A stretch of DNA of 64,000 bases from Dinoroseobacter sp. (GCA_017643385.1 JAEPNN010000011.1:1-64000), one strand, 5' to 3'. Positions 52,485 to 63,376 are shown, numbered from the stretch's first letter. Made by a program: numbers and translations. The notes: generated from the letters alone by a model not told the origin.

Positions 52485-54134
52485 TTAGTTGGCCTGTCGA
52501 CGCAGGAATGCGGGGATTTCCACACGGTCTTGATCGTCACTTACAACAGGATTTTCAGGTCGAACGCGCGGCGTCGGGTTGGGCGTAGTAGCCGCCATCT
52601 GAGGGCGTAATGGGCGTTGAGGGGGCGAGCCCTCTGACGCGCGACGGTCTGCTGTATGTGGAGCGGGAGCTTCTTCTGAACCTGCGCCAGTCATACGATT
52701 TATCAGCGAATTGATCCCAAATCCGCGCTTTTCACCGCCCGCTGACCGCGAAGGTGTTGCTATATCGCGCGCCTGCGTTTGAGCCCGCGTCTCAGATACA
52801 GCGGAGCGAAGACGCGCCAGAGCTTCTGGCGTGGGCTGCCCAGCTGGCCGAGGTTTGGGGGCCACGAACTCGTCGCCTGCAGGGGCTGCCGATACAGGGG
52901 CCGGATCTGGCTGTTGGCTTTGCGCAAAGGTTGGACGCGTTGGCGCGGTCGCTACGTCAGGACGGTAGACCGGTTCTGGCTGCAGGGTGTCTTCGCCATA
53001 AGCTACATGTGCCTCGGAAAAGTCATCATAGTCAGCGTCGGAGGCCGCTGCGAAGAGATCGTCTTCCACCTCTGGCTGATAGGCAGGTGCAGGAAGATCT
53101 TCTTCATGGGTTGCGATGGCTTCAGTCGAAGCACGACGCGGCATCGGGACCTCAGCCTGCGCGGCCTCGGCATCGATACCTGTCGCAACAACCGAAACGC
53201 GCATCACGTTTTCAAGAGATGTATCGAGCGTCGATCCAACGATGATATTGGCATCCGGGTCCACCTTTTCGCGGATCAGGGTTGCCGCTTCGTCGAGCTC
53301 GAACAACGTCAGATCGTAACCGCCGGTTACGTTGATCAGTACGCCCTTGGCACCAACCAGCGAGATTTCGTCGAGAAGGGGGTTTGCAATTGCTTTCTCT
53401 GCAGCTTCGCGGGCGCGATCTTCGCCAGCCGCTTCGCCGGTCCCCATCATCGCCTTGCCCATCTCGTCCATCACAGCACGCACGTCCGCGAAGTCGAGGT
53501 TGATCAGGCCGGGCTTGACCATCAAATCGGTCACACCCTTCACACCTTGATAGAGCACGTCATCCGCCATCGAGAAGGCGTCTGTGAACGTCGTCTTTTC
53601 ATTCGCAAGACGGAACAGGTTCTGGTTCGGAATGATGATCAGCGTATCGACGACCTTTTGTAGGACCTCGACCCCTTCTTCGGCCTGACGCATCCGCTTG
53701 GCGCCTTCAAATTGGAAGGGCTTCGTAACCACGCCGACCGTCAGGACGCCGAGTTCACGCGCTGCCTGTGCGATGATCGGCGCGGCACCGGTTCCGGTAC
53801 CACCCCCCATCCCGGCGGTGATAAAACACATATGGCTGCCTGCAAGATGATCGACGATCTCTTCAATGGTCTCTTCAGCCGCGGCCGCACCGACACTAGG
53901 ACGCGCGCCTGCTCCAAGCCCCTCGGTAACCCGGGCACCCATCTGGATGCGAGACTTTGACTTTGATCCGTGGAGCGCTTGCGCGTCCGTATTTGCAACC
54001 ACGAAGTCCACGCCTTCGAGTTGCTTTTCGATCATGTTGTCAACCGCGTTGCCGCCTGCACCGCCGACGCCAAAAACGGTAATCCGAGGCCGCAATTCCT
54101 GCTGTGCTTCGGGCATGGTAAGATTGAGTGCCAT
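52485..54134 (-). CDS. ftsZ: Cell division protein FtsZ
   Basis: 549 residues with a GGAG ribosome site. The tubulin signature GGGTGTG (110-116) and NTDAQAL are in the GTPase domain (about 15-320). A long acidic and Pro/Ala-rich linker follows (about 325-530), as in other alphaproteobacteria, and the C-terminal conserved peptide [11 protein letters not shown] ends the protein. It forms the Z-ring. The 281-base gap to ftsA contains DnaA-box-like sites and an inverted repeat, so ftsZ probably has its own regulated promoter. Confidence 0.98.
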   Translation of the reverse strand: MALNLTMPEAQQELRPRITVFGVGGAGGNAVDNMIEKQLEGVDFVVANTDAQALHGSKSKSRIQMGARVTEGLGAGARPSVGAAAAEETIEEIVDHLAGSHMCFITAGMGGGTGTGAAPIIAQAARELGVLTVGVVTKPFQFEGAKRMRQAEEGVEVLQKVVDTLIIIPNQNLFRLANEKTTFTDAFSMADDVLYQGVKGVTDLMVKPGLINLDFADVRAVMDEMGKAMMGTGEAAGEDRAREAAEKAIANPLLDEISLVGAKGVLINVTGGYDLTLFELDEAATLIREKVDPDANIIVGSTLDTSLENVMRVSVVATGIDAEAAQAEVPMPRRASTEAIATHEEDLPAPAYQPEVEDDLFAAASDADYDDFSEAHVAYGEDTLQPEPVYRPDVATAPTRPTFAQSQQPDPAPVSAAPAGDEFVAPKPRPAGQPTPEALARLRSAVSETRAQTQARDIATPSRSAGGEKRGFGINSLINRMTGAGSEEAPAPHTADRRASEGSPPQRPLRPQMAATTPNPTPRVRPENPVVSDDQDRVEIPAFLRRQAN

Positions 54135-54274
54135 ATCTGCTCCGCCTTCGTTCTTATTCGGACGCGCGGGCTTTGCCCATTCTACGCCTATTAAAAATGG
54201 ACCTTAACGGACTGTGACCTATTCGTCACGCAAAAACTCTCATAAATCCCCAAAATGAAGCGATTTTTCGCCTA

Positions 54275-54294
54275 TTACCCACAGCATATCCACA
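54275..54294 (+). promoter_or_regulatory. Two DnaA-box-like nonamers upstream of ftsZ
   Basis: TTACCCACA (54275-54283) and ATATCCACA (54286-54294) each differ at one base from TTATCCACA and lie 11 bases apart in the same orientation. They are about 140-160 bases ahead of the ftsZ start. In Caulobacter DnaA is reported to activate ftsZ, so regulation is plausible; the sites are seen, binding is inferred. Confidence 0.5.
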
Positions 54295-54327
54295 AGGATA
54301 CTACAATTTGTACGAATCCGACAATAA

Positions 54328-54351
54328 TCGGCGAAAATCTGCTTTCGCCGA
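54328..54351. repeat. Inverted repeat between ftsA and ftsZ
   Basis: TCGGCGAAA (54328-54336) and TTTCGCCGA (54343-54351) form a perfect 9-bp stem with a six-base loop, about 65 bases after the ftsA stop. It has no T-run on the minus strand but could be an attenuator, an mRNA stability element or an operator controlling ftsZ. Confidence 0.55.
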
Positions 54352-54415
54352 GTTGGAATCAGACAATCTTTAAATTCAGGGGTTGACGCCGTTGCGCATC
54401 AATTTTCCCGAATTC

Positions 54416-55750
54416 TTACCAATTCTCGCGCATCCAGCGCACCGCACGTCGGAGACTGCGGGTAGATGATCTCTCGACCGGCATTTCGAAATCCCACCAC
54501 TCATCCTGTGGGTGCGCGGCAAAGAGGCAGAGACCGACAGCACTGGCAAAATCAGGTCCGGTCGCAGCCTGCGGGAGCCCACGAACACGCAATGGACGCC
54601 CCACGCGCACTTGAGGACCCAGGATCTTCGCTGCTAATCCGTCTAGGCCCGGCAATTGACTGCCGCCGCCAGTGAGGACGATTTGCCTTGAGGGCAGATG
54701 ATCAAACCCAGCCGAGTCCAATGAAGATCGGACCTCTTCGAGGATTTCTTCCACCCGAGGACGGATGATGCCGATCACCTCGGAACGGCTTACCTGACGC
54801 CGGTCGTGTTCCCAGTCACCCGTTTCAGATGAAATATCGATCATGTCGCGATCATCCATGCCGGTCGCGACGAGCCCGCCATAAAGCGTTTTTACCCGCT
54901 CGGCGAAGGCTGTCGGAACGCTGAGACCCTTCGACAGGTCTGCCGTAATATGGTCGCCCCCCAGTTTCACAGCATCCGAATAGATCATGTGTTTCTTGAG
55001 AAAGACCGAAAGCCCCGTCGCCCCGCCCCCGAAATCGATACAGGCCGATCCAAGTTCCTGTTCATCCTCAACCAGAGACGAAAGCGCGCTGGCATACGCA
55101 CTGGACGCCACACCGGCCAGTTCGAGATCACAGCGTTTCACGGCTTGGGCAAGGTTTTTGACCGCCATGTGGTCGACGGTCACCATGTGCATGTCGCTGG
55201 CCAGGGTTTGCCCCACCTGTCCGCGCGGATCGTTCAGGCCAGACCGGTGATCAAGCGCGAAATTCACGGGTTGGGCATGCAAGACATCACGTCCATGCCC
55301 AATGTCGGGCATGTCGCAAGAGGCAAGCACGCGCGCCACATCGCTTTCAGTGACGGCCTCGCCTTCTACGTCCACCTCACCTGCCAAACCATAGCTGCGG
55401 GGCTCTGCCCCGGAAAAGCACGCGATCACATGGTCGACACGCACCTGAGCCATCTTTTGTGCAGATTGGAGCGCCGTGCGAATGGCACGTTCAGCCTCGA
55501 CCATAGTGTCGATCTCACCGAAACGGACGCCTCGGGAACATGTGGAGGCGGCACCGATGACACGGAAACGGGATTGGCCGGCCAGATGACCGATGCCGTC
55601 AGCTTCACTGTCGATTTCTGGTCCATCGAAGCGCAACACAAGACAAGCGATTTTCCATGTGCCGATATCCAGCACAGCGATGACCCCACGCTGCAGGGCA
55701 GCCTGCCGCATAGCCCGCATAGTCCGTTGCGATTGGTAGAAGTCGCTCAT
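54416..55750 (-). CDS. ftsA: Cell division protein FtsA
   Basis: 444 residues; the start overlaps the ftsQ stop (ATGA). The actin-like ATPase has IAVLDIGTWKIACLV near the N terminus as the phosphate-1 motif, DFGGGATGLSVF as phosphate-2 and QIVLTGGGSQLPGLDGLA as the adenosine motif. It tethers FtsZ to the membrane through a C-terminal amphipathic end (SLRRAVRWMRENW). Confidence 0.97.
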   Translation of the reverse strand: MSDFYQSQRTMRAMRQAALQRGVIAVLDIGTWKIACLVLRFDGPEIDSEADGIGHLAGQSRFRVIGAASTCSRGVRFGEIDTMVEAERAIRTALQSAQKMAQVRVDHVIACFSGAEPRSYGLAGEVDVEGEAVTESDVARVLASCDMPDIGHGRDVLHAQPVNFALDHRSGLNDPRGQVGQTLASDMHMVTVDHMAVKNLAQAVKRCDLELAGVASSAYASALSSLVEDEQELGSACIDFGGGATGLSVFLKKHMIYSDAVKLGGDHITADLSKGLSVPTAFAERVKTLYGGLVATGMDDRDMIDISSETGDWEHDRRQVSRSEVIGIIRPRVEEILEEVRSSLDSAGFDHLPSRQIVLTGGGSQLPGLDGLAAKILGPQVRVGRPLRVRGLPQAATGPDFASAVGLCLFAAHPQDEWWDFEMPVERSSTRSLRRAVRWMRENW

Positions 55751-56637
55751 CCGTCTCCAGCCCCGATATTTTCTTGTAGTTGTTCGAGCAGCATTGTGCG
55801 CTGTGCCACCACCCTGTCCTGCGCAGATTGTGTGAGCCTCAGAGTTGGGCGCTGAGGATTTCTCATGTCTATGTGGACAAGGTCCCGGTCTAATAATTCG
55901 CGCGCCGAATGGGCTGCGAGAACGCGGTTCAATGCACCCACCGCGTCATTCTCCGGAAGCAAAATGCGTGGACCATCTATGACCACCACATCCCAACGCC
56001 GTTCCCCCACACGTACCAGTCCACCAACTTTCTCAGCGATGGGACGGGCTGTTCGGATCAACTCCAGTGCCTCTGCTGCGGCTTGATCAGCCCCGGCGCC
56101 TACGATCAGCGGCAAGTCCATGCGGTTTTGACGTGCCTTCATCGGGCCAACGCGATGCCCATCGCGATCCAGCGCTTCGAGCGCATCCATACTTTGCCAA
56201 ACCAGCGCGGCCTCCCGTTCTGAGAGCGCAACCTCCAGAATACCCCCTGGCCGGATTGTCATGTTCACTTCGGCCACGGCATCCAGACCGGCAACCGCAA
56301 CGACAAGTTCCTGAAGGTCAAGATCAAACGAAGAGACAGGGAAATCGACACCCATCACCTCGGCCACATCATCGGACAGCTCTTCAGAAGCCCCATCAAG
56401 ACGCATGGCATGAACCATGAATTCCGGGCGCTCTTCGACAGAGCGGCGGATTTCCATCACCTCCAGCGAGATCGCCTCGATGGTTTTTGGATCCGACAGA
56501 TAAAAGCCCGCCGAGAAGGCCAGCACGAAAGCCGGAACGCCAACGCGGATCGTGGCGCGCACGATCGGCGTCAACCACCAGCGCTGCATGCGGTAGGCAA
56601 GCTTTGAAGGCGCTGGGTCAGGCCTCACCGCTGACAC
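55747..56637 (-). CDS. ftsQ: Cell division protein FtsQ
   Basis: GTG 56637 is chosen because GGAGG (56646-56650) lies seven bases upstream, better than the GTG at 56664; the product has 296 residues. One N-terminal membrane helix (near residue 30-45) precedes a POTRA domain (about 75-145) and the FtsQ/DivIB region ([34 protein letters not shown]-like segment). It links the Z-ring with the septal peptidoglycan synthases. It overlaps the ddl 3' end by 13 bases. Confidence 0.95.
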   Translation of the reverse strand: MSAVRPDPAPSKLAYRMQRWWLTPIVRATIRVGVPAFVLAFSAGFYLSDPKTIEAISLEVMEIRRSVEERPEFMVHAMRLDGASEELSDDVAEVMGVDFPVSSFDLDLQELVVAVAGLDAVAEVNMTIRPGGILEVALSEREAALVWQSMDALEALDRDGHRVGPMKARQNRMDLPLIVGAGADQAAAEALELIRTARPIAEKVGGLVRVGERRWDVVVIDGPRILLPENDAVGALNRVLAAHSARELLDRDLVHIDMRNPQRPTLRLTQSAQDRVVAQRTMLLEQLQENIGAGDG

Positions 56638-57542
56638 GATGCATCCTCCACGATCCAGGTGCACAGCTCGCCGAAGCTCTGACCAATGTTTGCGGCCTGT
56701 TCCGGGCTGAGCGAGGTGGGGGTCATGCCGGGCTGGGTGTTAACCTCCAGGATGATGATCCCCTCGACGCCGCGTGCTTCATCCCAGCGGAAATCTGTTC
56801 GACTGATGCCACGACATCCCAGAACGCGGTGCGCTTCCAACGCCATATCCATGCATGCGTCGAAAACGCGCCCGGGTATGTCTGCGGGCACCACATGATG
56901 CGACCCGCCGGTTTTGTATTTGGCGTCGTAGTCATACCAGCCGTCGGTAATGATATCCGTGACCGTCAATGGTCGCTCGCCCTGCACCGTCACAGTCAAT
57001 TCACGCCCCGGCACATATGTTTCGACCATCAGTGTATCGGGAAGACCAGGATCAATCTTGGGGGGGCCATTGGCATCTTGGCTGACAACGTAAATACCAA
57101 CGGATGATCCCTCGTTGTTGGGCTTTACGACATAGGGTGGCTGCATCACGTGCTCAGCCGAGATCAGGTCTCGCGAGAACAGACCGCTTTCAACAACAGG
57201 CAAGCCTGCGCGCGCAAACACGTCCTTTGACCGCTGCTTATCCATTGCAAGCGCGCTCGCGAGCACGCCAGAATGCGTATAGGGCAACTTGAGCCACTCC
57301 AGGACACCCTGCACACAACCGTCTTCGCCCCATCTGCCGTGCAATGCATTAAAGACCGTATCTGGTTTGACGCGTTGCAGATCATCCACAAGACTCTCGC
57401 GCGAGGCGTCAATTTCAGTGACGTCGTAGCCTTCAGCACGTAATGCGGCCGCACATTCGCGCCCGCTCACGAGAGACACCTCTCGTTCCGCTGATGGTCC
57501 ACCCATCAGCATTGCCACTCTGGGGAATGTCCTGCTCGACAC
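56625..57542 (-). CDS. ddl: D-alanine--D-alanine ligase
   Basis: 305 residues from a GTG with AGAGG upstream; typical DdlB length. ATP-grasp motifs visible: [61 protein letters not shown] and [19 protein letters not shown]. It makes the D-Ala-D-Ala dipeptide for MurF. It lies between murB and ftsQ in the cluster. Confidence 0.97.
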   Translation of the reverse strand: MSSRTFPRVAMLMGGPSAEREVSLVSGRECAAALRAEGYDVTEIDASRESLVDDLQRVKPDTVFNALHGRWGEDGCVQGVLEWLKLPYTHSGVLASALAMDKQRSKDVFARAGLPVVESGLFSRDLISAEHVMQPPYVVKPNNEGSSVGIYVVSQDANGPPKIDPGLPDTLMVETYVPGRELTVTVQGERPLTVTDIITDGWYDYDAKYKTGGSHHVVPADIPGRVFDACMDMALEAHRVLGCRGISRTDFRWDEARGVEGIIILEVNTQPGMTPTSLSPEQAANIGQSFGELCTWIVEDASCQR

Positions 57543-57618
57543 GTCCCGCCTCTTGTTTTCGAGCGCTTTTGAGTGCGCTCTTGTTCGCCCCGTTGACCGA
57601 GGGCCGCCTATAATTTTG

Positions 57619-58524
57619 TTACGGGGCCGGTTCGCCGACCCTCAGTACTTCCCACTCTAGCGCGTGGCCGGTCGTTTGGAAAACCTTTTTGCGCACTTCT
57701 TCACCCAAAGACTCCAGATCAGCAGCAGTGGCGCCGCCTGTGTTGATCAGAAAGTTGGAATGCTTCTCGCTCATCTGCGCGCCGCCGCGGCTCGCACCGC
57801 GCATCCCTGCGGCGTCAATCACTGTCCAGGCCTTCAGCGCCATGCTGTCATCGGCCTTGCCGGTCGATGAAAATCCGGCGGGATTGCGAAAAGTGCTGCC
57901 TGCCGTGCGATCCTTCGTTGGTTGGGTCGCATCGCGCTTGGCAAGCTGGTCAGTCATTTTCTGCGCCAAAGCCTCAGGGTCCCCGGGACTTGCGCGAAAG
58001 AGCGCCTCAACGATTACCGCGCCGCTCGAAAGATCGGACTGACGATACCGGAAGTTTAGATCCTCAGGTGTCAGCGTCACTTCTGAACCGTCTCGCAGGA
58101 TCGCGGTTGCTTCGACAAGGTGATCTGCAACATAGGAGCCATAGCAGCCCGCATTCATTCGAACCGCCCCACCGATGGCCCCCGGTATTGTGCGAAGAAA
58201 GGTAAGGTCGCGCCCGGCTTCGGCTGCTTTGCGCGCGACATGTGCATCCAACGCGGCAGCCCCCGCCCTGACAAGATCACCTTCGATGGAAATCGTGTTG
58301 AAGCCACGCCCCAATCGGATAACAGCCCCCCTAAGCCCCCCGTCCCGGACGATCAGGTTACTGCCAACCCCCATGGGAAAAACTGGTATGTCCGGGGAGA
58401 GCCCCGCCAGAAACGCCTTCAGATCCGCGCGGTCACTGGGCTGGTAAAACATCTCGGCAGGTCCGCCGACGCGGAGCCAGGTCAGATCGGCCAGCGGTCG
58501 GTTTTCTGTCAGAACCCCCGTCAT
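57619..58524 (-). CDS. murB: UDP-N-acetylmuramate dehydrogenase (UDP-N-acetylenolpyruvoylglucosamine reductase)
   Basis: The start is ATG 58524 ([21 protein letters not shown]), overlapping the small membrane protein stop; the much longer open frame is not homologous. The 301-residue flavoprotein contains [45 protein letters not shown] and [21 protein letters not shown], signatures of type I/II MurB. It reduces the enolpyruvyl moiety to UDP-MurNAc. Confidence 0.97.
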   Translation of the reverse strand: MTGVLTENRPLADLTWLRVGGPAEMFYQPSDRADLKAFLAGLSPDIPVFPMGVGSNLIVRDGGLRGAVIRLGRGFNTISIEGDLVRAGAAALDAHVARKAAEAGRDLTFLRTIPGAIGGAVRMNAGCYGSYVADHLVEATAILRDGSEVTLTPEDLNFRYRQSDLSSGAVIVEALFRASPGDPEALAQKMTDQLAKRDATQPTKDRTAGSTFRNPAGFSSTGKADDSMALKAWTVIDAAGMRGASRGGAQMSEKHSNFLINTGGATAADLESLGEEVRKKVFQTTGHALEWEVLRVGEPAP

Positions 58525-58772
58525 GTCCGCATTCTCCACCAGCGGATAAAGAACCCCATCAGATAGGCGATCAGCGCTGCCAGCATCCAGAAGACCGAGG
58601 CTGCCACCATGGGGCTGACGCCTTTGGGCCCAAAGAGCTCTTCCGGTGTCTGCGAGGTTCCGACCAACAAAACCGCGACGCCTGCTAACGCAATGCCCAA
58701 CGCGACGAGGGGACGGGATACAAATCCCAAGCCCGCGAAGAGCAGCAAGAACAGGATGCCCGCCCATGTCAT
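58521..58772 (-). CDS. Small membrane protein between DUF2484 gene and murB
   Basis: 83 residues with three hydrophobic segments (about 2-15, 22-41 and 54-74) and a basic WWRMRT tail. The stop overlaps the murB start by ATGA, so translation is coupled. No domain is recognised with certainty. The presence of small membrane proteins at this position is a feature of Rhodobacteraceae dcw clusters and suggests a wall or division role (inference). Confidence 0.75.
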   Translation of the reverse strand: MTWAGILFLLLFAGLGFVSRPLVALGIALAGVAVLLVGTSQTPEELFGPKGVSPMVAASVFWMLAALIAYLMGFFIRWWRMRT

Positions 58773-58806
58773 TGGACACGTCCCACGATTTTATTGGTCG
58801 GGAAAG

Positions 58807-59061
58807 TCATCTTTGTACACCTGTTCCGATTATCCGTCCAAGGCGGCGCACCAGAAAAAGGGCTGGCCAACGCAGGATAGACATCATCGCGGCGAACGCC
58901 AGAAGCGTCCACCAGGGCCCGTATTCTAGATAGAGGCTCGCCAATAACGGCACCGCAGAGATCATCAGGACAATCGCGCCCCTCCAATGAAAGCGGCGCG
59001 GGCCAAATCCTATCGCGCTGGCTACGACGACCCAGATACAAAAGAAGACAAGAGGTGTCAT
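58807..59061 (-). CDS. DUF2484 family membrane protein
   Basis: 84 residues with three hydrophobic segments (about 3-20, 27-45 and 50-64) and basic loops (GFGPRRFHWRGA; RRLGRIIGTGVQR). The pattern fits DUF2484, a short family known chiefly from the dcw cluster of Rhodobacterales between murC and murB. It starts 3 bases after the murC stop. The function is unknown. Confidence 0.85.
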   Translation of the reverse strand: MTPLVFFCIWVVVASAIGFGPRRFHWRGAIVLMISAVPLLASLYLEYGPWWTLLAFAAMMSILRWPALFLVRRLGRIIGTGVQR

Positions 59062-59064
59062 TGA

Positions 59065-60465
59065 TTATGCCTCCAATCTTGCGGGCAGTGCATGCGCCCA
59101 AGCACTTATGGTGCCAGCGCCGAGGCAAACGACCATATCCCCCGGTCGAGCTTGTTCACGAACCAGCGCTTCCAGTGCATCTTCACTGTCGATAATCCGG
59201 GCGTGGCGGTGACCGTGGGCAACGAGCCCTTTGACAAGATCGTCCCGGCTTGCGCCCGGAATCGGATCTTCGCCTGCCGAAAACACTTCAGAGATGCCCA
59301 CGACATCGGCTTCGTTGAAGCAGGCACAAAAATCGTCAAAAAGCGAGGAGAGGCGCGAATACCTGTGCGGTTGATGCACTGCGATAACGCGGCCCTCTGT
59401 CGCTTGACGCGCCGCCTTCAGCACGGCGGCAATCTCGACAGGGTGATGCCCGTAGTCGTCAATGATCGTGATGCCATCGATCTCGGCCACTTTGGTAAAG
59501 CGTCGGTTGACCCCTTTGAATTCCTGCAAAGCGGCGCGGATCTCGTCGGCGCTCATGCCGAGATGACGCGAGACGGCGACCGCAGCCAGAGCATTCGAGA
59601 CGTTGTGATCTCCGGGCATCGGCAGGGTACAGCCTTCAATGACCGTATCTTCGGCTTGCAGGGCGATATCGAAAAAGGCCGCGCCATTTGCGTAGCGCAA
59701 GCCAACCGCGCGCACATCTGCCTGGGCATTGAAGCCGAAGGTCACCACACGGCGATCTGTCAGCCGGCCGACAAGGGACTGTACCTCGGGGTGGTCCGTG
59801 CAGCAGACCGCGAGCCCATAGAACGGAATGTTCGAGACGAAATCATGGAACCCATCGCGTAAGGCATCGAAGTCCTTCCAGTGCTCCATGTGCTCTGGGT
59901 CGATATTCGTGACGATGGCGATCGTGGCCGGCAGACGGTTGAACGTCCCATCGGATTCGTCGGCCTCTACCACCATCCATTCGCCAGTTCCCGCGCGCGC
60001 ATTGGAGCCATAGGCATGGATGATGCCCCCGTTGATGACGGTCGGGTCGAGCCCCCCGTGATCAAGCAGCGTGGCAATCATGGTTGTGGTGGTGGTTTTC
60101 CCGTGTGTACCGGCAACAGCGATGTTTGAACGCAAGCGCATCAACTCGGCGAGCATCTCGGCACGGCGCACCACAGGAAGACCACGGCGCCGGGCTTCTT
60201 CAAGCTCTTCATTGCCCTTTTTGATCGCGCTGGAGATGACAACAACATCTGCATCCACGAGGTTCTCAGCGACTTGGCCGATGAAAATTTTAGCCCCGAG
60301 GTCCTGTAGACGATTGGTGATCTTCGATGCTTTCAGGTCCGACCCCTGGACAGTGTAGCCAAGGTTCAGCAGCACCTCTGCGATGCCGGACATGCCGATC
60401 CCGCCGATCCCTGTGAAATGGATCGGTCCGAGTTGTGTGGGAAGCTTCGTGGCGGCGGTGTTCAT
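59065..60465 (-). CDS. murC: UDP-N-acetylmuramate--L-alanine ligase
   Basis: ATG 60465 ([17 protein letters not shown]) is chosen over TTG 60471; 466 residues. Mur ligase features: [17 protein letters not shown] at the start, the ATP loop [17 protein letters not shown], and [12 protein letters not shown], then [18 protein letters not shown] and the C-terminal domain. It adds L-Ala to UDP-MurNAc. It is 22 bases after murG. Confidence 0.98.
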   Translation of the reverse strand: MNTAATKLPTQLGPIHFTGIGGIGMSGIAEVLLNLGYTVQGSDLKASKITNRLQDLGAKIFIGQVAENLVDADVVVISSAIKKGNEELEEARRRGLPVVRRAEMLAELMRLRSNIAVAGTHGKTTTTTMIATLLDHGGLDPTVINGGIIHAYGSNARAGTGEWMVVEADESDGTFNRLPATIAIVTNIDPEHMEHWKDFDALRDGFHDFVSNIPFYGLAVCCTDHPEVQSLVGRLTDRRVVTFGFNAQADVRAVGLRYANGAAFFDIALQAEDTVIEGCTLPMPGDHNVSNALAAVAVSRHLGMSADEIRAALQEFKGVNRRFTKVAEIDGITIIDDYGHHPVEIAAVLKAARQATEGRVIAVHQPHRYSRLSSLFDDFCACFNEADVVGISEVFSAGEDPIPGASRDDLVKGLVAHGHRHARIIDSEDALEALVREQARPGDMVVCLGAGTISAWAHALPARLEA

Positions 60466-60487
60466 AAGCAACTGTATCTTTCTAGGG

Positions 60488-61588
60488 TCAGGACGCGCGG
60501 TCGGACAGCTTTAGGACGATTTCGACCAGTCGCTCCGTCGCATCTGGACGCGCCACCGACACTGCGGCTTGCGCCATCTTTTGCGCCGTTTCCGGCTGTC
60601 CGAGAACATCGGCGACATGCCCCGCGAGCATGCCCGCGTCAAGGCGCGCCTCAGGTATAAGAATAGCAGCCCCCGCCTCGACCAACCCTCGCGCGTTTGC
60701 GGTCTGCTCATCCCGGATGGCTGAGGCAAGTGGGATCAGGATTGAGGGGCGCCCAATGACCGAGACATCCGCAATTGTCGATGCACCAGCGCGGGCGATC
60801 AGAAGATGTGCGGCCGAAAGGCGGTCCGGCACATCAGTGTAGAAGGTCTGCACTTCAGCACTGATCGAGGCCTCAGAATAAAACGCCGTGACACGGGCAA
60901 GGTCTTCTTCACGCGCCTGATGGCTGACATTCAACCGCTTGCGCATGTCTTCGGGCAGTTTTGCAAGCGCAGGTGGGACCATATCTGACAGGATGCGCGC
61001 ACCCTGACTGCCGCCAAGGATCAGGACATTCAGCCGGATGTCTGGCGTGGGAGAGGTGTAAGGCGAAGCTGCCTTATCGAGGATAGCGGAACGAACGGGA
61101 TTGCCCGTGGGAGTGCCTTCGACACCTGCGGGCAGCTCAGTAGGCCACGTTCCGCACGCAATTGCATCCACGCGACGGGCAAAGACCTGATTTACACGCC
61201 CCAACACACCGTTCTGTTCATGCAAGGCGCGCGGCAATCCCATCAGCCAGGCGGCTCCAACGGCGGGTATGGACGGATACCCGCCAAACCCAACGACAAC
61301 TGAAGGAGGATCGCGGCGCATTTTCGAGCGCGCAGACAGCACGCCCGCGATAACGCGTGGTGCCACCATCACCTTGGCCAGAATACCGCCGCGGGCAAAG
61401 GTTGCGCTAGAGAGGACTTCGACCTCAACCGCTTCAGGAAATCCGCTCGTGTAGCGCGCGCCGCGTGCATCGGTGGACAGCTTTACCCGCCAACCACGGT
61501 CCAGCATCGCCTCTGCAAGCGCTTGGGCAGGAAACATGTGACCACCCGTGCCACCCGCTGCAATGATCAGAAGCGGGCTGATGGTCAT
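60488..61588 (-). CDS. murG: UDP-GlcNAc:undecaprenyl-PP-MurNAc-pentapeptide GlcNAc transferase
   Basis: ATG 61588 overlaps the ftsW stop (ATGA); the open frame extends about 125 codons further upstream as a chance reading through ftsW. The 366-residue GT-B enzyme has [61 protein letters not shown] and [23 protein letters not shown]. It converts lipid I to lipid II at the inner membrane. Confidence 0.98.
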   Translation of the reverse strand: MTISPLLIIAAGGTGGHMFPAQALAEAMLDRGWRVKLSTDARGARYTSGFPEAVEVEVLSSATFARGGILAKVMVAPRVIAGVLSARSKMRRDPPSVVVGFGGYPSIPAVGAAWLMGLPRALHEQNGVLGRVNQVFARRVDAIACGTWPTELPAGVEGTPTGNPVRSAILDKAASPYTSPTPDIRLNVLILGGSQGARILSDMVPPALAKLPEDMRKRLNVSHQAREEDLARVTAFYSEASISAEVQTFYTDVPDRLSAAHLLIARAGASTIADVSVIGRPSILIPLASAIRDEQTANARGLVEAGAAILIPEARLDAGMLAGHVADVLGQPETAQKMAQAAVSVARPDATERLVEIVLKLSDRAS

Positions 61589-62754
61589 CGAAGGCCCCGG
61601 CGGATGAACGCGTCCTCGATCTGTCCCTGAGGCCGCGAGCGCGTAAGCGCAAACAGGATGCCCAGCGCAATGCCAGACGCCACAACAGAGGACCCCCCGT
61701 AAGAAACAAAGGGCAAGGTCATGCCTTTGGCGGGAAGCAGGCGCACCGCGACGCCCATGTTGATCACAGCCTGAGCTGCAAAGAGCAAAACCAGACCCGA
61801 TCCTGCGAGCCGGACAAAAATATCGCGATCCCGGCTGAGACGCACAAGACTGCGCCAGGTAACGGTTGCGTAAAGCGTGATGATGGCCACAACCATCAAC
61901 AGCCCGTATTCTTCTGCCGCGACAGCGATGATGAAGTCGGTATGCGCGTCTGGCAGTGACCACTTCACAGAGCCCTCGCCGACGCCAACGCCAAACAAAC
62001 CGCCCTCGCGGATGGCGTTGGTGGCATATCCAAGCTGTGTGCGTGGGTCGATCTCAGAGGAGAGGAACCCGTTGATACGGCCGGCCACGTGATCAGACAT
62101 ATTGTAGGCGACAACGCCCCCGGCAGCCGCCACTCCAAACAGCATAAGGACCAGAATCATCGGCGCCCCACCGATGAAATACATCACCGCCCAGGCAAAC
62201 AGGATAAGCGCGGCCTGGCCATAGTCAGGCTGCATCACGAGAAACCCAAGAATGACGACCATCATTAGCAGCGAGATCGAACGGCCCGGAGGACCATTGA
62301 TGTCGTTGCTGGCAGCCAAGAGCCAGGCCGCAAGGACAACAAAGCCCGGCTTTAGGAACTCAGCCGGTTGAACCGAGCCAAACCCAAGTGAAAACCATCG
62401 CGTCGCCCCTTTGCCGAAATCCGTTCCGAAAAAGGGAAGCAGCACGAGGCCTGAGAACGCGATGATGAAGAGCAGTACGCCAAGCCTACGCGCCTGTTCG
62501 ACGCGCATCATGGATATCATCACCATGACAAGCAGTCCGGCACTCCCGAAAACAATTTGTCGCTGCACATAATGAAACGGGGGCAGCCCGTTTCGTTCAG
62601 CCAAAGGGATCGAAGCGGCAAAACCTAAAAGCATTCCGAAAGCAAAGAGCGCGATGACACATGCGAGCGATACTTTATCAAGCGTGCGCCACCAACGCGG
62701 CAACACTGCCTCGCCCGGACGCGGGGGCACCGTGCCATAGACCATTTCCGTCAT
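61585..62754 (-). CDS. ftsW: Septal peptidoglycan polymerase FtsW
   Basis: 389 residues with about ten membrane helices of the SEDS family. Recognisable segments include [34 protein letters not shown] with the conserved Asp region, and [26 protein letters not shown]. It works with the class B penicillin-binding protein FtsI, which is not in the window. An exact DnaA box lies just upstream. Confidence 0.97.
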   Translation of the reverse strand: MTEMVYGTVPPRPGEAVLPRWWRTLDKVSLACVIALFAFGMLLGFAASIPLAERNGLPPFHYVQRQIVFGSAGLLVMVMISMMRVEQARRLGVLLFIIAFSGLVLLPFFGTDFGKGATRWFSLGFGSVQPAEFLKPGFVVLAAWLLAASNDINGPPGRSISLLMMVVILGFLVMQPDYGQAALILFAWAVMYFIGGAPMILVLMLFGVAAAGGVVAYNMSDHVAGRINGFLSSEIDPRTQLGYATNAIREGGLFGVGVGEGSVKWSLPDAHTDFIIAVAAEEYGLLMVVAIITLYATVTWRSLVRLSRDRDIFVRLAGSGLVLLFAAQAVINMGVAVRLLPAKGMTLPFVSYGGSSVVASGIALGILFALTRSRPQGQIEDAFIRRGLR

Positions 62755-63056
62755 GGGAAACTCCGCTCAACTGCCTTTTCATGCCCGTTTTCCGGGTCTG
62801 TGGATAAGACTAGCTGAAGTTTCGGCGGCTGGCTAGGTTTTGGACGAGGTGCAGGCTTCCATGCGCCAAAGTATGCTCGGTCGTACTCGCCTCGATTGCC
62901 ATCCGCGGCTTCCGCCCGAATACCCCCCGCGACGTGGGAGTATTTTTCGCTAGTTATACGTTGAAATTATTGGGTAATTTCGGCTCTGTCGACCGATGTT
63001 CATGAAACCTAGGGCCGTCAGCTTCAAAAGGCACGGCCTACCACGCAGAATTGGGA
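62755..63056. other. Intergenic stretch between ftsW and the DUF6525 gene
   Basis: 302 bases. Besides the DnaA box at 62799-62807 it contains no gene or terminator that could be recognised. It should contain the ftsW promoter if ftsW is not read through from murD. Confidence 0.5.
62799..62807 (-). promoter_or_regulatory. Exact consensus DnaA box upstream of ftsW
   Basis: The minus strand reads TTATCCACA, the strong E. coli DnaA consensus, 45 bases before the ftsW start. A nine-base exact match is expected roughly once per two windows of this size by chance, so position is the main argument. Confidence 0.45.
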
Positions 63057-63332
63057 TCAAGACCCAAACGGGTATTTTTTGCCCCAAACTTTTTGTACAT
63101 CTCGGGAGATCATCGCGTTTTGAATGCGGTCCAGTTCGCGCAACGCCAAGTCCGTATCACCTGTTCGCGCAACGGCTTTGTCAAACGCGCGCCGCACTGA
63201 TTTCGCCCGCCACGGAAGAATAGCCGTTGCGACCCAAGCCCGAAGCTCGGCTGGTAGTAAGTCATACTCGCGCATTGGGTTTGAGCCAGAGCGCTTGCGA
63301 GGCAGTGAGGTTTTTCCGCAATTTCCGGGCAT
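63057..63332 (-). CDS. DUF6525-type small protein
   Basis: 91 residues, positively charged with a Lys/Arg-rich N terminus (SLPRKRSGSNPMREYDLLPAELRAW) and an helical remainder (SVRRAFDKAVARTGDTDLALRELDRIQ). It fits DUF6525, a family of short proteins from Rhodobacteraceae found between murD and ftsW. ATG 63332 is used, though M20 is possible. A membrane span is not evident, so it is likely cytoplasmic; the function is unknown. Confidence 0.7.
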   Translation of the reverse strand: MPGNCGKTSLPRKRSGSNPMREYDLLPAELRAWVATAILPWRAKSVRRAFDKAVARTGDTDLALRELDRIQNAMISRDVQKVWGKKYPFGS

Positions 63333-63376
63333 TTTGGGTGGGGTTGTGTAAATCCGTCCAAGTCAGCCCCAAGTAT

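Noticed and set aside
52779-53663. 294-codon plus-strand frame opposite ftsZ
   Set aside because: Antisense shadow; low-complexity product without domain signs.
54950-55855. 301-codon plus-strand frame opposite ftsA/ftsQ
   Set aside because: Antisense shadow of known division genes.
58525-58779. 85-codon N-terminal extension of murB
   Set aside because: It overlaps the small membrane protein in another frame and is not MurB-like.
61589-61963. 125-codon N-terminal extension of murG
   Set aside because: It lies inside ftsW in another frame and is not homologous to MurG; the ATGA overlap start fits better.
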